Below, piece by piece: positions 52,901-62,081 of a stretch of DNA of 64,000 bases. The translations under genes were made by a program, and so were the position numbers. Origin of the DNA: Candidatus Thiodiazotropha sp. CDECU1 (GTDB taxonomy: Bacteria > Pseudomonadota > Gammaproteobacteria > Chromatiales > Chromatiaceae); assembly GCF_963455295.1 (NCBI RefSeq), contig NZ_OY734020.1, positions 3,038,001 to 3,102,000 of the forward strand, written 5' to 3'. Below the pieces are notes generated by a model. It ran no database searches. It was not told the DNA's origin and saw only the letters and a program-made list of their open reading frames with translations. Numbering within the stretch: the first letter of the stretch is position 1; each line of letters starts with the position of its first letter.

Positions 52901-53503
52901 GGGCCAATCTCTGGCCCTGACCCCCAGATAGGGCTTGCCCAGTGCGGGACCCAGGCGATAGAGCAATGTTTCGGGACTATCGATCGCGTTGCGCAGGGCC
53001 TGAAGCAGCTGATCGGGCAGCCGGTTGATCTCGCGTCGCCAGAAATCGTCCGCAATCTGCAGCAGCCGATCGGCCTGGTCCGGCACCAGGTCGGTGTTAA
53101 ATCCCTGCCCGGTCTCAAACGCCTGCTCGGTCAATACCCGTTGGCAAAACCCGTGGATGGTATAGATCGCCGCCCGGTCGAAGCTGGCGATGGCCAGGTC
53201 GAGGCGCCTGCGCGCCCGCTCCCTAGCCTCTATCTTGTCATGGATGGCCTGCAGCAGGGGGTCCTTGCATTCAGCGCCGCTGAACAGCGACCGGGCCTCG
53301 ATCAGCCGCTGGCGGATGCGTGTTTTCAGTTCCGCCGTTGCCGCCTTGGTGTAGGTCACCACCAGGATCCGTTCCGGGCCATAGTCCTGTTCCAGCAGCA
53401 AGCGCAGATAGAGACCGGTCAAGGTGTGGGTCTTGCCGGTGCCGGCACTCGCCTCCACCAGATTGAAGCCCTGCAGGGCAACCGATTCGATCTGCATGCT
53501 CAT
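49934..53503 (-). CDS. recB: Exodeoxyribonuclease V beta subunit (RecB)
   Basis: 1189 residues from the ATG at 53503, which overlaps the recC stop (ATGA); a GTG three codons upstream also exists. Helicase motifs are Walker A VEASAGTGKTHTLTGLYLR near the N-terminus, the DEFQDTDPVQYQIL motif II, GDPKQAIYSFRGADLF, and DTLHHSKGLEYGIVFCPF. The C-terminal nuclease domain has the metal-binding motif DGCFYLADYKSNWLG. It is the 3'-5' helicase and only nuclease of RecBCD. Length and order are those of an intact subunit. Confidence 0.95.
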   Translation of the reverse strand: MSMQIESVALQGFNLVEASAGTGKTHTLTGLYLRLLLEQDYGPERILVVTYTKAATAELKTRIRQRLIEARSLFSGAECKDPLLQAIHDKIEARERARRRLDLAIASFDRAAIYTIHGFCQRVLTEQAFETGQGFNTDLVPDQADRLLQIADDFWRREINRLPDQLLQALRNAIDSPETLLYRLGPALGKPYLGVRARDWPEGLQELEQQALELRSEVNALWQDQRNRILALLGDSQVMKGNVYRQVWVEGWGAKMDQWLLGTPYARPFDKAERFTPESIEAAVKPGQVAPQHPFFALFSRYLASIEQCADAFDKVLVAWQKSFHDYLLVELPRRQAEAGEWSYDDLLLQLHAALQVQSGDHLAGLLRSRYAAALVDEFQDTDPVQYQILSQIYRDSRQPVFLVGDPKQAIYSFRGADLFAYLRAREETGATHHTLDINWRSTPGLVQAVNTLFGRSQRPFFEPRIGFEAVAAADRELPPLKIKHGNQAPFQIWQLGFDQQAGIEAIRQSVADATAAEIARLLTLSAQDQAHIGERPLCGGDIAVLVRTHDQASRIAHALRVYGIPAVHGSQQSVYWSHEAEQLQRLLIALLEPHRGQLVRAALATSMLGWDGATIDELNRDDGLQNRMFNRFYHYHRAWRDKGFMAMIRALSIDMGIENRLLEFRDGERRLTNFYHLLELLHQHDTTAHAGMEGLVKWFARQCQSPSQDDERLLRLESDGELVKIDTLHHSKGLEYGIVFCPFVWDEGEARADDRPFLFHDPEEDYAAVLELGSDAFYANQAYFREEVFAENLRLLYVALTRPRYRCYLPWGWLKQSRPSAFAWLLHTTNQADCAHSLVHWQQQLKRFTAEQDAQQLQALAAASQGSIHISALPQQGEAAQLCLSLPPELLPPRRFSASITPRRSVASFSSLVAGQHEDRPDYDAPAAILNQPQDTSQGLNVHGFPRGSRPGSCLHGILEELDFTQTGGKTVEALVEEKLLLHAIDSRWTSVVVAWLREVVETPINVAGLTLSRIGSEQRLNEMEFYFPARSLQPKAIAALAQQHRFSNVDGLIDGLGKLHATVVDGYIKGYIDLIFEVDGCFYLADYKSNWLGKGYSDYHPRALMAAMIEHHYPLQYLLYTLALHRYLKLRLPEYEYERHFGGVYYLFLRGMQPRSGARLGVVAERPSVDFIEALDQLIEAHSDESS

Positions 53504-56500
53504 CCGTGCCACTCCAGATGTTCCATGAGGGGTTGCAGGATCTCACTACTGGTGGCAAAAAAAGTCTCATCCAGGGCAGGCCGGTCCGGCAACAGCAGGC
53601 GATGGTAGGGTTTATCCACATCACCGGTTTGAAACCGATTGCCAAACCAGCGCTGTTGCGCCCCCTTGCGGGCCTTCTCCTCATCACCCTGCCGCAGCTT
53701 CTCCTGGTAGATCCATGCCGTTGCGGGAAAGAACGTCAGGGGAAGATGCAGCCCCTGACGATAGCGTTGCAACAGGATCTCCAGGTGATCCATGGCCCTC
53801 TCGGCCGGCCTGAATTGACCGCTCCTCTCCCCCTCGAGCAGCCGTGTCAGCGGCTTGATGTCGGGAGGGTTGAGGGCGTTCAACAATAGATGCCGAATCC
53901 AATGCCTGAGCATCTGGTAGGGGTAGAGGCGATCCGTGCTATAGACCAGCAGCCCTCCCTGATTGACAGCGTGCAAATGGCCAACCAGATGCTGTTCACC
54001 GAAAAGGAGATCAACCTCCAGGGGTTGCAGTGAATCGCCCTTATCGAGGGAATGAACACGCTCAGCCATTGCCGTGGCCCGCATCTGCATCTGTCTGAAT
54101 ATCTGTTCACCCACCTTCCCGTGGGGCAGGCGTCCACGCGCACGTAATCGCTGATAAAGGTCCTCAGGGGTCTGCTCAGCCAGCAAGGCCTCCACCAGCT
54201 CATGTTCCAGTCCCATCTGGTCGAAATGATCAAGGGAGAACTGTTCCCGCTCCTCAGGTAACTGGTCTGCCTGGTTGATTTCCAGATTCAAGCGGTTCTC
54301 GGCAAACCCCCGTAGCGGATTGGTGAAGAAGTGGAGCAACTGCTGCAGATCGATCTGCTTTTCGTCATCGGTATCGGCCAGGGGGGCTGGCACCAGAGGA
54401 AGGTCATCACGATTGCCGCGACCGACCCGCAGTGCAGCCTCGCGCATCTCTTCCGAATAACTGAAAAGAGCGCTGTCAGCAATAAAATAGTCCTGGGAGA
54501 AGGGCTGCAGGGGATGGTCGAAGGTGATCTGCTGCATGCCAGACTCGTCAACCATCTGCTGCAACGTGTCGCGTAACTCATCCACCACCACAGAGGGTGG
54601 GAGCAGACTGTTGTCGCGCTGGTTGCGGCCCACATAACTGATTATAAGACGATCCCGCGCTGAGATTATGGTCTCCAGGAAGAGGTAGCGATCATCCGCG
54701 CGTCGCGATCGGTCCCCGGCACGAAACTCATTACCCATCAGATCGAATCCCAGCTCCGGCTGCTGGCGGGGAAAGGCTTCGTCATTCATGCCGATCAGGG
54801 CAATCACACGAAACGGAAGACTTCGCATGGGAGCGAGGGCGCAGCAATTGACACCGCCGCCGAGAAAGCCCCGCTCGACTGCTTGGCTGAACATCTCCTG
54901 CAGGCGATAGCGAATCGGTGCGAAAGCCAGCTCCTGCTGGATTCCCCCCTGTTGCATCTCCTGGACCAATGCGTGAATCGTCTCTCTGACCGACTCGAGC
55001 AGTGACTCGCTCTCCTCATCGGCAGCGAAGAATTGCTCGGTAAGACCGATCAGTAACCTCATCCATGCCTGGGGTGAACGACTGATCGCGAGCTCATCCT
55101 GGAGCGAGAAAAGCGCATCACAGAAGGCCAACATCCCACCCAGCCATTGACTCTCCGAACCCTCCACCGCATCCAGGGGATAGTGTCGATGCCAAAGCTG
55201 TTCGGCATCTCCCGGCATCGCATAACCCAGTACCAGTTGCCACAACCCCTCCCGCCAGGTATTACCCGGGTCGGGCGGCAGTCCGAGGGAACGCTTGCTG
55301 TCCCCATCCCGCCCCCAATGGACAGCCGCCTGGGTCAACCACCGGGTGACCTGTTCGATCCCTGCTTCATCCAATCCGAAGCAGCGACGGATGGCCGGGT
55401 ATTCCAGTAGGTTGAGCAGGCCGCCGACCGGGTAGCGGGACTCCGCCAATTGAACTATCTCAAGCAGCGCCGTTGCCAGGGGATTGCCCTGCAACAGACC
55501 GGCGCCACTGATCCTGAAAGGTAACTTCGGACGACTGCCGGGGGATGAGAAGTGGGCCTTGATCAGCGGCGCGTAGCGATCGATATCCGGCGCCATCACC
55601 AGGATATCCGAGGCTGTCAGACCCGGCACTTCATCCAATGCCGCCAGCAGTTGATCGTAGAGCACCTCCACCTCGCGCATCGGGCTGTGGCAGCGATGCA
55701 AGCTAATGGAGCTGTCTGAGGAATCAACCGGTTTCGGTTCACTCAAGGTCAATATTTGATCCTGCAACTGATGTAACAGCAGATCACCCTGCCGTGGCTG
55801 GTACAGCTCTTCCCCACCCGGATCCATCTCATTGATTGCGGCAAAGAAGTCCCGCCCCTGCCGGCCCATTGTGGCGAGCAGTGGATTACCGACTTCCAGA
55901 TAGAGCTCCTCTTCTCGCGAGCGCAGGGCCAGCCGCGCCTGTTCGGTGGGTGAGACGATATCTGCCCAGTGGGCCTCACAGGGATTGAGCAGAAAAAGAT
56001 GCACATCGATCAGCGATGCAATGTGTCGAATGATCTCCAGGTAACCGGGGGATAGGGTCGGCACACCGAAAATGAAAATCCTTGGGGGCAGGGTCTCCTT
56101 GAATGAGGCTTTCCCTATCTGGCCCAACTGTAGCTGCAGGCTCACCCAATGGATTGCATCCTCCGCGACCAGATGACGCCATAGACTGGCCTGCCAACTG
56201 TCGCCCTCGGTAGCGGGCTCTCCCCGCTGCCACTTGGCAATCCAGTCTGGCCGGTAGATCAGATATCTGTCGAAGAGAGTGGCCAGCTGCTGCGCCAACT
56301 GAAAACCCTTGACATCGTCCGCGCCTGCCAGGTAGTTGCTGACCGATTGATCTACTTCTTCCCCATCAAGGGCCTCTAACAGGCAATAGATACGCCATGC
56401 CAGTCGCTGTGGCTGATAGCGATCACACTCCGGAACCTCCGGTAACAGGGTGTGGAACAGCTGCCAAATGAACGCCGCCGGCAAAGGAAAGGTCAGGTTG

Positions 56501-56670
56501 GCACAAATACCCAGGTGGCTGGCGATCTGTAGTGAGAGCCAACGCGCCATGCCCGGGTGTTGCACGATGACCTGCTCCTGGCGGAGCGGCTCAGCCGCCG
56601 GTTGGGCGAGTTGCGTGGCCAGGCGCGCGGCGAGGGATTCGAGGTGATTTGATTGGTAGAGCCTCAACAT
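53500..56670 (-). CDS. recC: Exodeoxyribonuclease V gamma subunit (RecC)
   Basis: 1056 residues, close to the usual 1120. The N-terminus MLRLYQSNHLESLAARLATQL and VIVQHPGMARWLSLQIA are typical, as are RIFIFGVPTLSPGYLEII, ALAPMRSLPFRVIALIGMNDEAFPR and DRYLFLETIISARDRLIISYVGR. RecC is the inactive helicase-like subunit that scans for Chi. Gene order here is recC-recB-recD with overlapping starts, indicating one operon. No ptrA gene lies between recC and recB, unlike E. coli. Confidence 0.94.
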   Translation of the reverse strand: MLRLYQSNHLESLAARLATQLAQPAAEPLRQEQVIVQHPGMARWLSLQIASHLGICANLTFPLPAAFIWQLFHTLLPEVPECDRYQPQRLAWRIYCLLEALDGEEVDQSVSNYLAGADDVKGFQLAQQLATLFDRYLIYRPDWIAKWQRGEPATEGDSWQASLWRHLVAEDAIHWVSLQLQLGQIGKASFKETLPPRIFIFGVPTLSPGYLEIIRHIASLIDVHLFLLNPCEAHWADIVSPTEQARLALRSREEELYLEVGNPLLATMGRQGRDFFAAINEMDPGGEELYQPRQGDLLLHQLQDQILTLSEPKPVDSSDSSISLHRCHSPMREVEVLYDQLLAALDEVPGLTASDILVMAPDIDRYAPLIKAHFSSPGSRPKLPFRISGAGLLQGNPLATALLEIVQLAESRYPVGGLLNLLEYPAIRRCFGLDEAGIEQVTRWLTQAAVHWGRDGDSKRSLGLPPDPGNTWREGLWQLVLGYAMPGDAEQLWHRHYPLDAVEGSESQWLGGMLAFCDALFSLQDELAISRSPQAWMRLLIGLTEQFFAADEESESLLESVRETIHALVQEMQQGGIQQELAFAPIRYRLQEMFSQAVERGFLGGGVNCCALAPMRSLPFRVIALIGMNDEAFPRQQPELGFDLMGNEFRAGDRSRRADDRYLFLETIISARDRLIISYVGRNQRDNSLLPPSVVVDELRDTLQQMVDESGMQQITFDHPLQPFSQDYFIADSALFSYSEEMREAALRVGRGNRDDLPLVPAPLADTDDEKQIDLQQLLHFFTNPLRGFAENRLNLEINQADQLPEEREQFSLDHFDQMGLEHELVEALLAEQTPEDLYQRLRARGRLPHGKVGEQIFRQMQMRATAMAERVHSLDKGDSLQPLEVDLLFGEQHLVGHLHAVNQGGLLVYSTDRLYPYQMLRHWIRHLLLNALNPPDIKPLTRLLEGERSGQFRPAERAMDHLEILLQRYRQGLHLPLTFFPATAWIYQEKLRQGDEEKARKGAQQRWFGNRFQTGDVDKPYHRLLLPDRPALDETFFATSSEILQPLMEHLEWHG

Positions 56671-56780
56671 GAGGCCGTATTCTAACCTGTTTGGGACTCA
56701 ATCACTGAGTCTCAATCATGAAACAGCGCATCACCCCGGGCATAGCGCCTGTCTGATCACAGATGGGCAGTGGATAATCG

Positions 56781-57662
56781 TTAATGTGGCTGGCTTTGTA
56801 GCGGTCTGACTTTCGGACCCAACACCACATCCATGATCTCCATGACCTTGTGTGGTGTCCGTTCCATGACGGACTCTAGTTGTGCAGCATCCAATCCGGT
56901 CATTTTCCAGACAACAGGATCCACCAGGTCGATGGTTTCATCCAACTCGATACCGCTCAGATCGGCACTGGCTAATGTGGTAGCGAGAAAAAGCAGGGAG
57001 GTCTCCAGTTGATAAGTCTTTGCGGCCGCCGGCAGATGATGGTAGGCAACCACGGATACGATGCTCTCAGGCAGTTTCCATTTCCTTAACAAGGCCTCAC
57101 CCACATCCATATGGTTAAAACCAAGGACATCATTTTCCGCATCCGGCAACAGGGTATCGTCGCCGCCGGTAATCAACAGGATATCTCGCGCCTCTTGAGG
57201 CATTTTCAGATAGATCGCAAGTCGACCGATATCGTGCAATATCCCCATCACGAACAGCCGCTCGCTGTGCAGGACGTTACACCGCTTGGCCAATTCACCC
57301 GCGACCACTCCAGTTGTAATCGAGTAACGCCAAAATTCGGCCATATCCACCAGATCCCCGGGGATACCGGTAAAAATCCGTGCCGCCGTGGTTGCCATCA
57401 CCAGATTGCGCAACTCACTGGTACCTACCACGGTGATGGCCCTCGATATGGTCTCCACCGGCGCCTTTACGTTGAAAAAAGCACTATTAACCAGCCGCAA
57501 CAGGCGGGCTGACAGGTCGGTATCCTGGGAAATAATATCGCCCAGGGTTGCAGCCGAGTAGTTTGGTGCATCGATCAGCCGGTTCACCTTGACACAGACG
57601 TCCGGCAGGGAAACCAGGCTTTCAATCTCGATCACAAGTTGTTGAGGAGTCATGACTCTCAC
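56781..57662 (-). CDS. HDOD domain signal-transduction protein
   Basis: 293 residues. The HDOD domain spans about 10-215: the family core ISQDTDLSARLLRLVNSAFF, TISRAITVVGTSELRNLVM, then MGILHDIGRLAIYLKMPQEA and GFNHMDVGEALLRKW. It keeps HD-like residues but not the full phosphohydrolase set, as is usual for HDOD. Such proteins act in regulation, often with c-di-GMP. The gene stands alone between recC and a small unknown gene. Confidence 0.88.
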   Translation of the reverse strand: MRVMTPQQLVIEIESLVSLPDVCVKVNRLIDAPNYSAATLGDIISQDTDLSARLLRLVNSAFFNVKAPVETISRAITVVGTSELRNLVMATTAARIFTGIPGDLVDMAEFWRYSITTGVVAGELAKRCNVLHSERLFVMGILHDIGRLAIYLKMPQEARDILLITGGDDTLLPDAENDVLGFNHMDVGEALLRKWKLPESIVSVVAYHHLPAAAKTYQLETSLLFLATTLASADLSGIELDETIDLVDPVVWKMTGLDAAQLESVMERTPHKVMEIMDVVLGPKVRPLQSQPH

Positions 57663-57855
57663 CTCAGGGCTACCTTCAATGTCCCTAGTCGTTAAGATTT
57701 AAATCACTGATATACAAAGGTTATTGACGTATTATTCAGCATCAATCTCAGCTAGTATGCGGGCTTGTATCCAGAAACAACTATGGTATACATCTATTGT
57801 TATCGACATTTTTCTGGAAATCTTGACCTGCCCCCACATCGACGGAGTAGTAAAC

Positions 57856-58077
57856 ATGCCGTTTTACATTTTCAAAGTATCTGCTGATAACAGCCTGGAA
57901 TATCTCGAGGATGAGGAGAAGTACAGGCCAGCCAAGGAAAAGGTTAAAAAACTTCGCGCCGCCCATACCCAGGATGACGGTACCACCTATCGCATGGTAT
58001 TCGCCAATAGCGTCGGTCAGGGAGAGCTTCTGCTCTCACCCACAGAAAGCAGTGATAAAATCATTGGAGACGATTGA
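57856..58077 (+). CDS. Small soluble protein, unknown function
   Basis: 73 residues from the ATG at 57856, with GGAG 8 nt upstream; the open frame extends further upstream but those codons lack protein-like character. The sequence MPFYIFKVSADNSLEYLEDEEKY then KVKKLRAAHTQDDGTTYRMVFANSVGQGE looks like a small alpha-beta domain with a DDGTTYRMVFA strand. It ends IIGDD. No family name is assigned. Confidence 0.7.
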   Translation: MPFYIFKVSADNSLEYLEDEEKYRPAKEKVKKLRAAHTQDDGTTYRMVFANSVGQGELLLSPTESSDKIIGDD

Positions 58078-58308
58078 GATGGTGTCTACGTTAGAGATAT
58101 GTTCAAACAGAGTGTGCGCCAGGAATCCAAGCTATGATAAAAAAACCTTGTAATCATTACGATAAGTCACTCATCTGATTGTTCATCTTAGGCATTCTTC
58201 GTGCTACTCTTTACTTATTACTCTTGCAACATACTTAGAAAAATCAAGTTTTAGCAATATCACCTCTATTTGGATATCGCCACTGATTCACTTAAGGATC
58301 CTTTAAAC

Positions 58309-60648
58309 GTGTCAATACAGGACAGAAGAAATAAATATCAGAGTCAGTTTCAGCCGGTGCTGGATCGCTGTAAAGACACTGTAATCGTCTATATAAACGC
58401 CCTCCTCACAGAGCTTTTCAACAATTCAGATAAAGCGCTGACCAGCTTTGCCCAAAAGGCCGAAACCAACGAGATACAAAATCGCTTTTTCGAAGCGATG
58501 GCGATGATCCGCAACAGACATGGACTGGTGGAGCATGAATTTCGCGAATTACTCAGTGAGGGCTTCGACAAGTTCTGGAAAGACCAACCCGAGATAGATA
58601 GTTTTTCCGAAGAAGACACGGAACTGGAACTCGTCGATCACGAATCGATGGATGTCTCCACCGCCCTGGAAAACATGATCAGTCGCACGGTGGGACACCA
58701 TCGTTCCCAGCTCTATGCACTGGGTCAGCGCCTGAGCGTGGTGAGTGGTGGACGTAGCGTTAAACATAAAAAGATCCCTTCCGGCCCCCACCACCTGGCC
58801 CATGCATTCAGCGAGGCAATCGACGCATTGGGTCTGGAAGCGCGGATCAAGGTGATCATCCTCGCCCTGTTCGATAAATATGTGCTGAAGCAGTTGGGTT
58901 CGATCTATGACGACTTTAACAACAGCCTAAAGGAGGCTGGTGTTCTACCCCACTTACGCCCGGCGATCCAGAAGTCACCGGATGCAAAAGGCAGGACAGA
59001 TGCAGAGGACGAGGATCACTCCGAGCTGCAGCAGGAACAGACTCAGGAAGAGTTGGGTGAGGAGCTGTTCGGCTCGATTCTGGATATGATGGCCAGCCGG
59101 CGACGCACCTCGCCAGAGAAGGTTGCCGCTAAGGAAGCCGCAGCAAAAGCGGCCGGCCGCCAGCTTGGAAGCGTACCACCCGCCACCCAAGAGAATCTGG
59201 TTTCCGCCCTGAGTAATATTCAACCGGCTCAGCGCTCAGACATGATTCCGGATGTCAACGCACCCGGTGCCGCAATTTCCAACATCGAGATCGATGAGCA
59301 ATTCCTTATCCGGGTCAAGCACACCCTTGCCGAAGAGCGCCACAAGCTCTATTCCGAGGTTGGCGCGGACCGCCTTGAAGCGGCGGATGAGGATACCATC
59401 GACCTAGTGGGCATGCTGTTCGAATACATGTTGAATGATCCTGTGCTCCCGGCGGTAGCCAAGGCCCTGATCAGCCATCTGCATACCCCCTACCTCAAGG
59501 TCGCCATTATCGACCGCAAGCTGCTCACCGATAGCAATCATGAGGCAAGACAACTGCTCGATTCCCTGGTTGAAGCTGGCAGCCACTGGATAGACGAGCG
59601 CAATCTCAAGCGGGGCATCTACCCCGACATGCAGAATGTCATCGACCGGGTACTGAAGGAATTTTCTGATAATGTCGGTCTGTTTTCTACACTTTTGGAG
59701 GCATTCAAGAAACGTATGGATGAATTCAGGCGCAAGTCTGACATCCTCGAAAAGCGTGCACAGGATTCCATCAAAGGCAGAGAGAAGCTGAATATTGCCA
59801 GACAGCGTGCCTCCCAGGAGATGAGAGCACGCTCGTTCAGCGAAAACCTTCCTCAACCGGCCAAGGATTTCCTGGAGAAGACCTGGGTAGACAAGCTTGT
59901 ATTTGTCCTGTTGCGCCATCCGGATGGTGAAATGAGCGACGACTGGAAAGAGGCGTTGCGTATCGCAGATGAGATTGCCTGGACCTTTGAACCCAAAGAC
60001 CAGAGCGAACGGGAAGAGTTAGAGCGGACACTGCCAGATTTGAGGAAATCCATTGAGGAGGGCTTGGCCTCCCTGGGCGGATTTCACCAGGAGAAGAGCC
60101 AGACCCTGTTTGGCCTGCTGAGCAATGCCGAAACCGCATCCATAGCAACTGAACAAGCGATAAAATCTGCCCAAACCTCGGAAACGGTGGTACCCATAAC
60201 CGACAAGACTGTCGTGGAAGCGGAGCCCAGCAAGCCAGTCACCATCGAATCGCCTAAAGAAGAGGCCGAGGAAGAGGATATTCCTGAAGATGAAGAAGCA
60301 ATGATGGAAAAATTGCGCAAGATCAAGTTCGGCACCTGGTTCGAAATCAGGGATGCACAGAGTGGAGAATCACAAAAGGTTAAATTATCCTGGTTAAGTC
60401 CCTTGACTGCTTCGTGTATGTTCGTTGACAGAGCCGGCGTTCAAACCGCTATCAAACCACTAAGAACATTAGCGCAAGAGATTCTTAAAGGTGAATCAAC
60501 CATTCTAGAAGACAGCAGTGATCCGTTTGTCGAGAGAACATTGCATGCTATCAGACGTATGCTCCAACGCTCCTTGAAAACCACTGATGATATAGCTAGC
60601 GAACTCATCGACGATGATGAGGAAAATGAGGGTAAAGAGGTCCGTTAA
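58309..60648 (+). CDS. DUF1631 family protein
   Basis: 779 residues if it starts at the GTG at 58309, which has AAGGA 10 nt upstream; a TTG at 58270 would add 13 residues. It matches DUF1631: the N-terminal SQFQPVLDRCKDTVIVYINALLTELFNNSDKAL, the middle HLHTPYLKVAIIDRKLLTDSNHEARQLLD, and the C-terminal FGTWFEIRDAQSGESQKVKLSWLSPLTASCMFVDRAG, which resembles a PilZ-like barrel. Acidic stretches (about 640-670) link the parts. Its function is not established, but a PilZ gene follows 19 bp downstream, hinting at c-di-GMP signalling. Confidence 0.85.
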   Translation: MSIQDRRNKYQSQFQPVLDRCKDTVIVYINALLTELFNNSDKALTSFAQKAETNEIQNRFFEAMAMIRNRHGLVEHEFRELLSEGFDKFWKDQPEIDSFSEEDTELELVDHESMDVSTALENMISRTVGHHRSQLYALGQRLSVVSGGRSVKHKKIPSGPHHLAHAFSEAIDALGLEARIKVIILALFDKYVLKQLGSIYDDFNNSLKEAGVLPHLRPAIQKSPDAKGRTDAEDEDHSELQQEQTQEELGEELFGSILDMMASRRRTSPEKVAAKEAAAKAAGRQLGSVPPATQENLVSALSNIQPAQRSDMIPDVNAPGAAISNIEIDEQFLIRVKHTLAEERHKLYSEVGADRLEAADEDTIDLVGMLFEYMLNDPVLPAVAKALISHLHTPYLKVAIIDRKLLTDSNHEARQLLDSLVEAGSHWIDERNLKRGIYPDMQNVIDRVLKEFSDNVGLFSTLLEAFKKRMDEFRRKSDILEKRAQDSIKGREKLNIARQRASQEMRARSFSENLPQPAKDFLEKTWVDKLVFVLLRHPDGEMSDDWKEALRIADEIAWTFEPKDQSEREELERTLPDLRKSIEEGLASLGGFHQEKSQTLFGLLSNAETASIATEQAIKSAQTSETVVPITDKTVVEAEPSKPVTIESPKEEAEEEDIPEDEEAMMEKLRKIKFGTWFEIRDAQSGESQKVKLSWLSPLTASCMFVDRAGVQTAIKPLRTLAQEILKGESTILEDSSDPFVERTLHAIRRMLQRSLKTTDDIASELIDDDEENEGKEVR

Positions 60649-60667
60649 GGACATAGGAAATGATTAC

Positions 60668-61009
60668 ATGCAAGAACAACGTCATTCTCCACGTAAAGTA
60701 GCTAACGAAGTACTGATCATTGCAGATCAAATAACAGGCAGTCAGATCGGCCGGGTGGTCAACATCAGTGCTGAAGGACTGATGTTATTGAGCGATGAAC
60801 CGATGGTTACAGGCTCTGTCTATCAACTCAATCTGGTTCTTCCAAATCCGAAGAGTGGTCAAGAGAAGGTCGCATTCGCTGCGGAAGCGGTATGGTGTAC
60901 CGAAGCCTCCCAACCCGATAGTTTTTGGAGCGGGTTTCACATCATTGATATCGATGCTGAGAATGTATTGATTATCGATGAGCTGATTCTTGATTGGCAT
61001 TCCAACTAG
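60668..61009 (+). CDS. PilZ domain protein
   Basis: 113 residues from the ATG at 60668 (GGA about 10 nt upstream). The c-di-GMP-binding motifs are visible: R-x3-R in QRHSPRK (R6, R10), and [DN]xSxxG in VVNISAEGL. The rest, with LNLVLPNPKSGQEKV and AEAVWCTEASQPDSFWSGFHII, completes the barrel. It probably binds c-di-GMP and relays it to partners. The DUF1631 gene directly upstream, itself with a PilZ-like end, is the obvious partner candidate. Confidence 0.9.
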   Translation: MQEQRHSPRKVANEVLIIADQITGSQIGRVVNISAEGLMLLSDEPMVTGSVYQLNLVLPNPKSGQEKVAFAAEAVWCTEASQPDSFWSGFHIIDIDAENVLIIDELILDWHSN

Positions 61010-61044
61010 GGACTGCTTAGGGTCTTTAGAAAGGCGAGAAGGGA

Positions 61045-61695
61045 TTAGTTAACCATCGCCAAACGGTTGCGCTCGAACTCGTTAAGCACCTTTTTCACAT
61101 AGTTTTGTGTTTCCGGATAGGGTGGGATCTTGTTGCCGTATTTGGCTACCGCATTTTCACCTGCGTTGTAGGCTGCCAGTGCAAGCTTGATATCGAACTC
61201 GAATAGCAACAAAAGATCTTTCAGATATTGAGCACCGCCATGAAGATTCTGGGTTGGGTCATAGGAATCGGTTACACCGTAACGATTGGCGGTGGCCGGC
61301 ATCAACTGCATCAATCCGCGCGCACCCTTCTTGGAAATCGCTTTCGGATCGTAGGCCGACTCGACCATCACCACTGCATGCAGTAAACCCGGGTGGAGAT
61401 GGAACTGTTCGGCGACATTATCGATTACCGGTGTCAACCTGGCCTTGTTTTTTCGCATCCGTGCCAAACTGTAGTTGTTATGACTGTTACGCTTTTTCTT
61501 CCCACTACGCCACAATAGGCGGTAGTTACCCTTCATCGGTTTGTCGGTGAAATGGATGCTGCCATTCGCTCCCCGATATTTGTATATCTCAGCCATGGCG
61601 GACATAGGCAGGCACAGACAGACTCCCAGCAGGAGTAGCTGTTTGAAAATGCGTTTAGCGCTGATAGATCTTGATATCACGTAATCCCGGCCCAT
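61045..61695 (-). CDS. Lytic transglycosylase, SLT domain with DUF4124
   Basis: 216 residues: a signal segment (about 15-35), a short DUF4124 module (IYKYRGANGSIHFTDKP), then the SLT goose-lysozyme-like domain. The catalytic glutamate is in VVMVESAYDPKA, followed by GARGLMQLMPATANRYGV, NLHGGAQYLKDLL and ALAAYNAGENAVAKYG. It cleaves peptidoglycan glycan strands in the periplasm, releasing 1,6-anhydromuropeptides. The gene is single and ends near the PilZ gene, convergently. Confidence 0.92.
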   Translation of the reverse strand: MGRDYVISRSISAKRIFKQLLLLGVCLCLPMSAMAEIYKYRGANGSIHFTDKPMKGNYRLLWRSGKKKRNSHNNYSLARMRKNKARLTPVIDNVAEQFHLHPGLLHAVVMVESAYDPKAISKKGARGLMQLMPATANRYGVTDSYDPTQNLHGGAQYLKDLLLLFEFDIKLALAAYNAGENAVAKYGNKIPPYPETQNYVKKVLNEFERNRLAMVN

Positions 61696-61708
61696 ATCGA
61701 ATCAACTA

Positions 61709-62027
61709 GGGCCTGTTAACACTAATCCAATGCGCCCCGAAGGAAGTGCCCTTGGGGTGCACTCTGCTGGGACTGTTTTTGCGCCCAGCAAGGCAGAATG
61801 AGCGTGGTGTAGCCCGGCTACATGAGCGAATGATAACGCCGCTGGGCGCAAAAACAGCCCCAGCCCTTCGGGTTGCGCCCCGAAGGAAGTGCCCTTGGGG
61901 TGCGCCTGAAAAAGCGCCACTCAGCGTTGCTCGTCGTTCATTTGGAGTGACCAAACTTCTCTCCTCGCGCCTTGATTGGCGTTTTTTCAGGCACAACAGT
62001 GTGCATTGGATTAGTGTTAACAGGCCC
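61709..62027. mobile_element. MITE-like element with perfect 25- to 27-bp terminal inverted repeats
   Basis: GGGCCTGTTAACACTAATCC and the following bases (61707-61733 counting the flanking TA) are exactly matched in inverse at 62003-62029. TA on both sides may be the target duplication. The roughly 320-bp interior has no gene but holds a 29-bp direct repeat at 61732-61760 and 61875-61903 and several stem-loops. It fits a non-autonomous DNA transposon of the Tc1/IS630 or IS5 type. No matching transposase is in the window. Confidence 0.75.
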
Positions 62028-62081
62028 TAAGGCAATTGTCGGCAAAAACCGAAGAAACTTGAAATCAAATGATTCTCCGGT

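Noticed and set aside
52625-53608. 327-residue plus-strand frame
   Set aside because: It is antisense to recB and crosses the recC-recB junction; no support.
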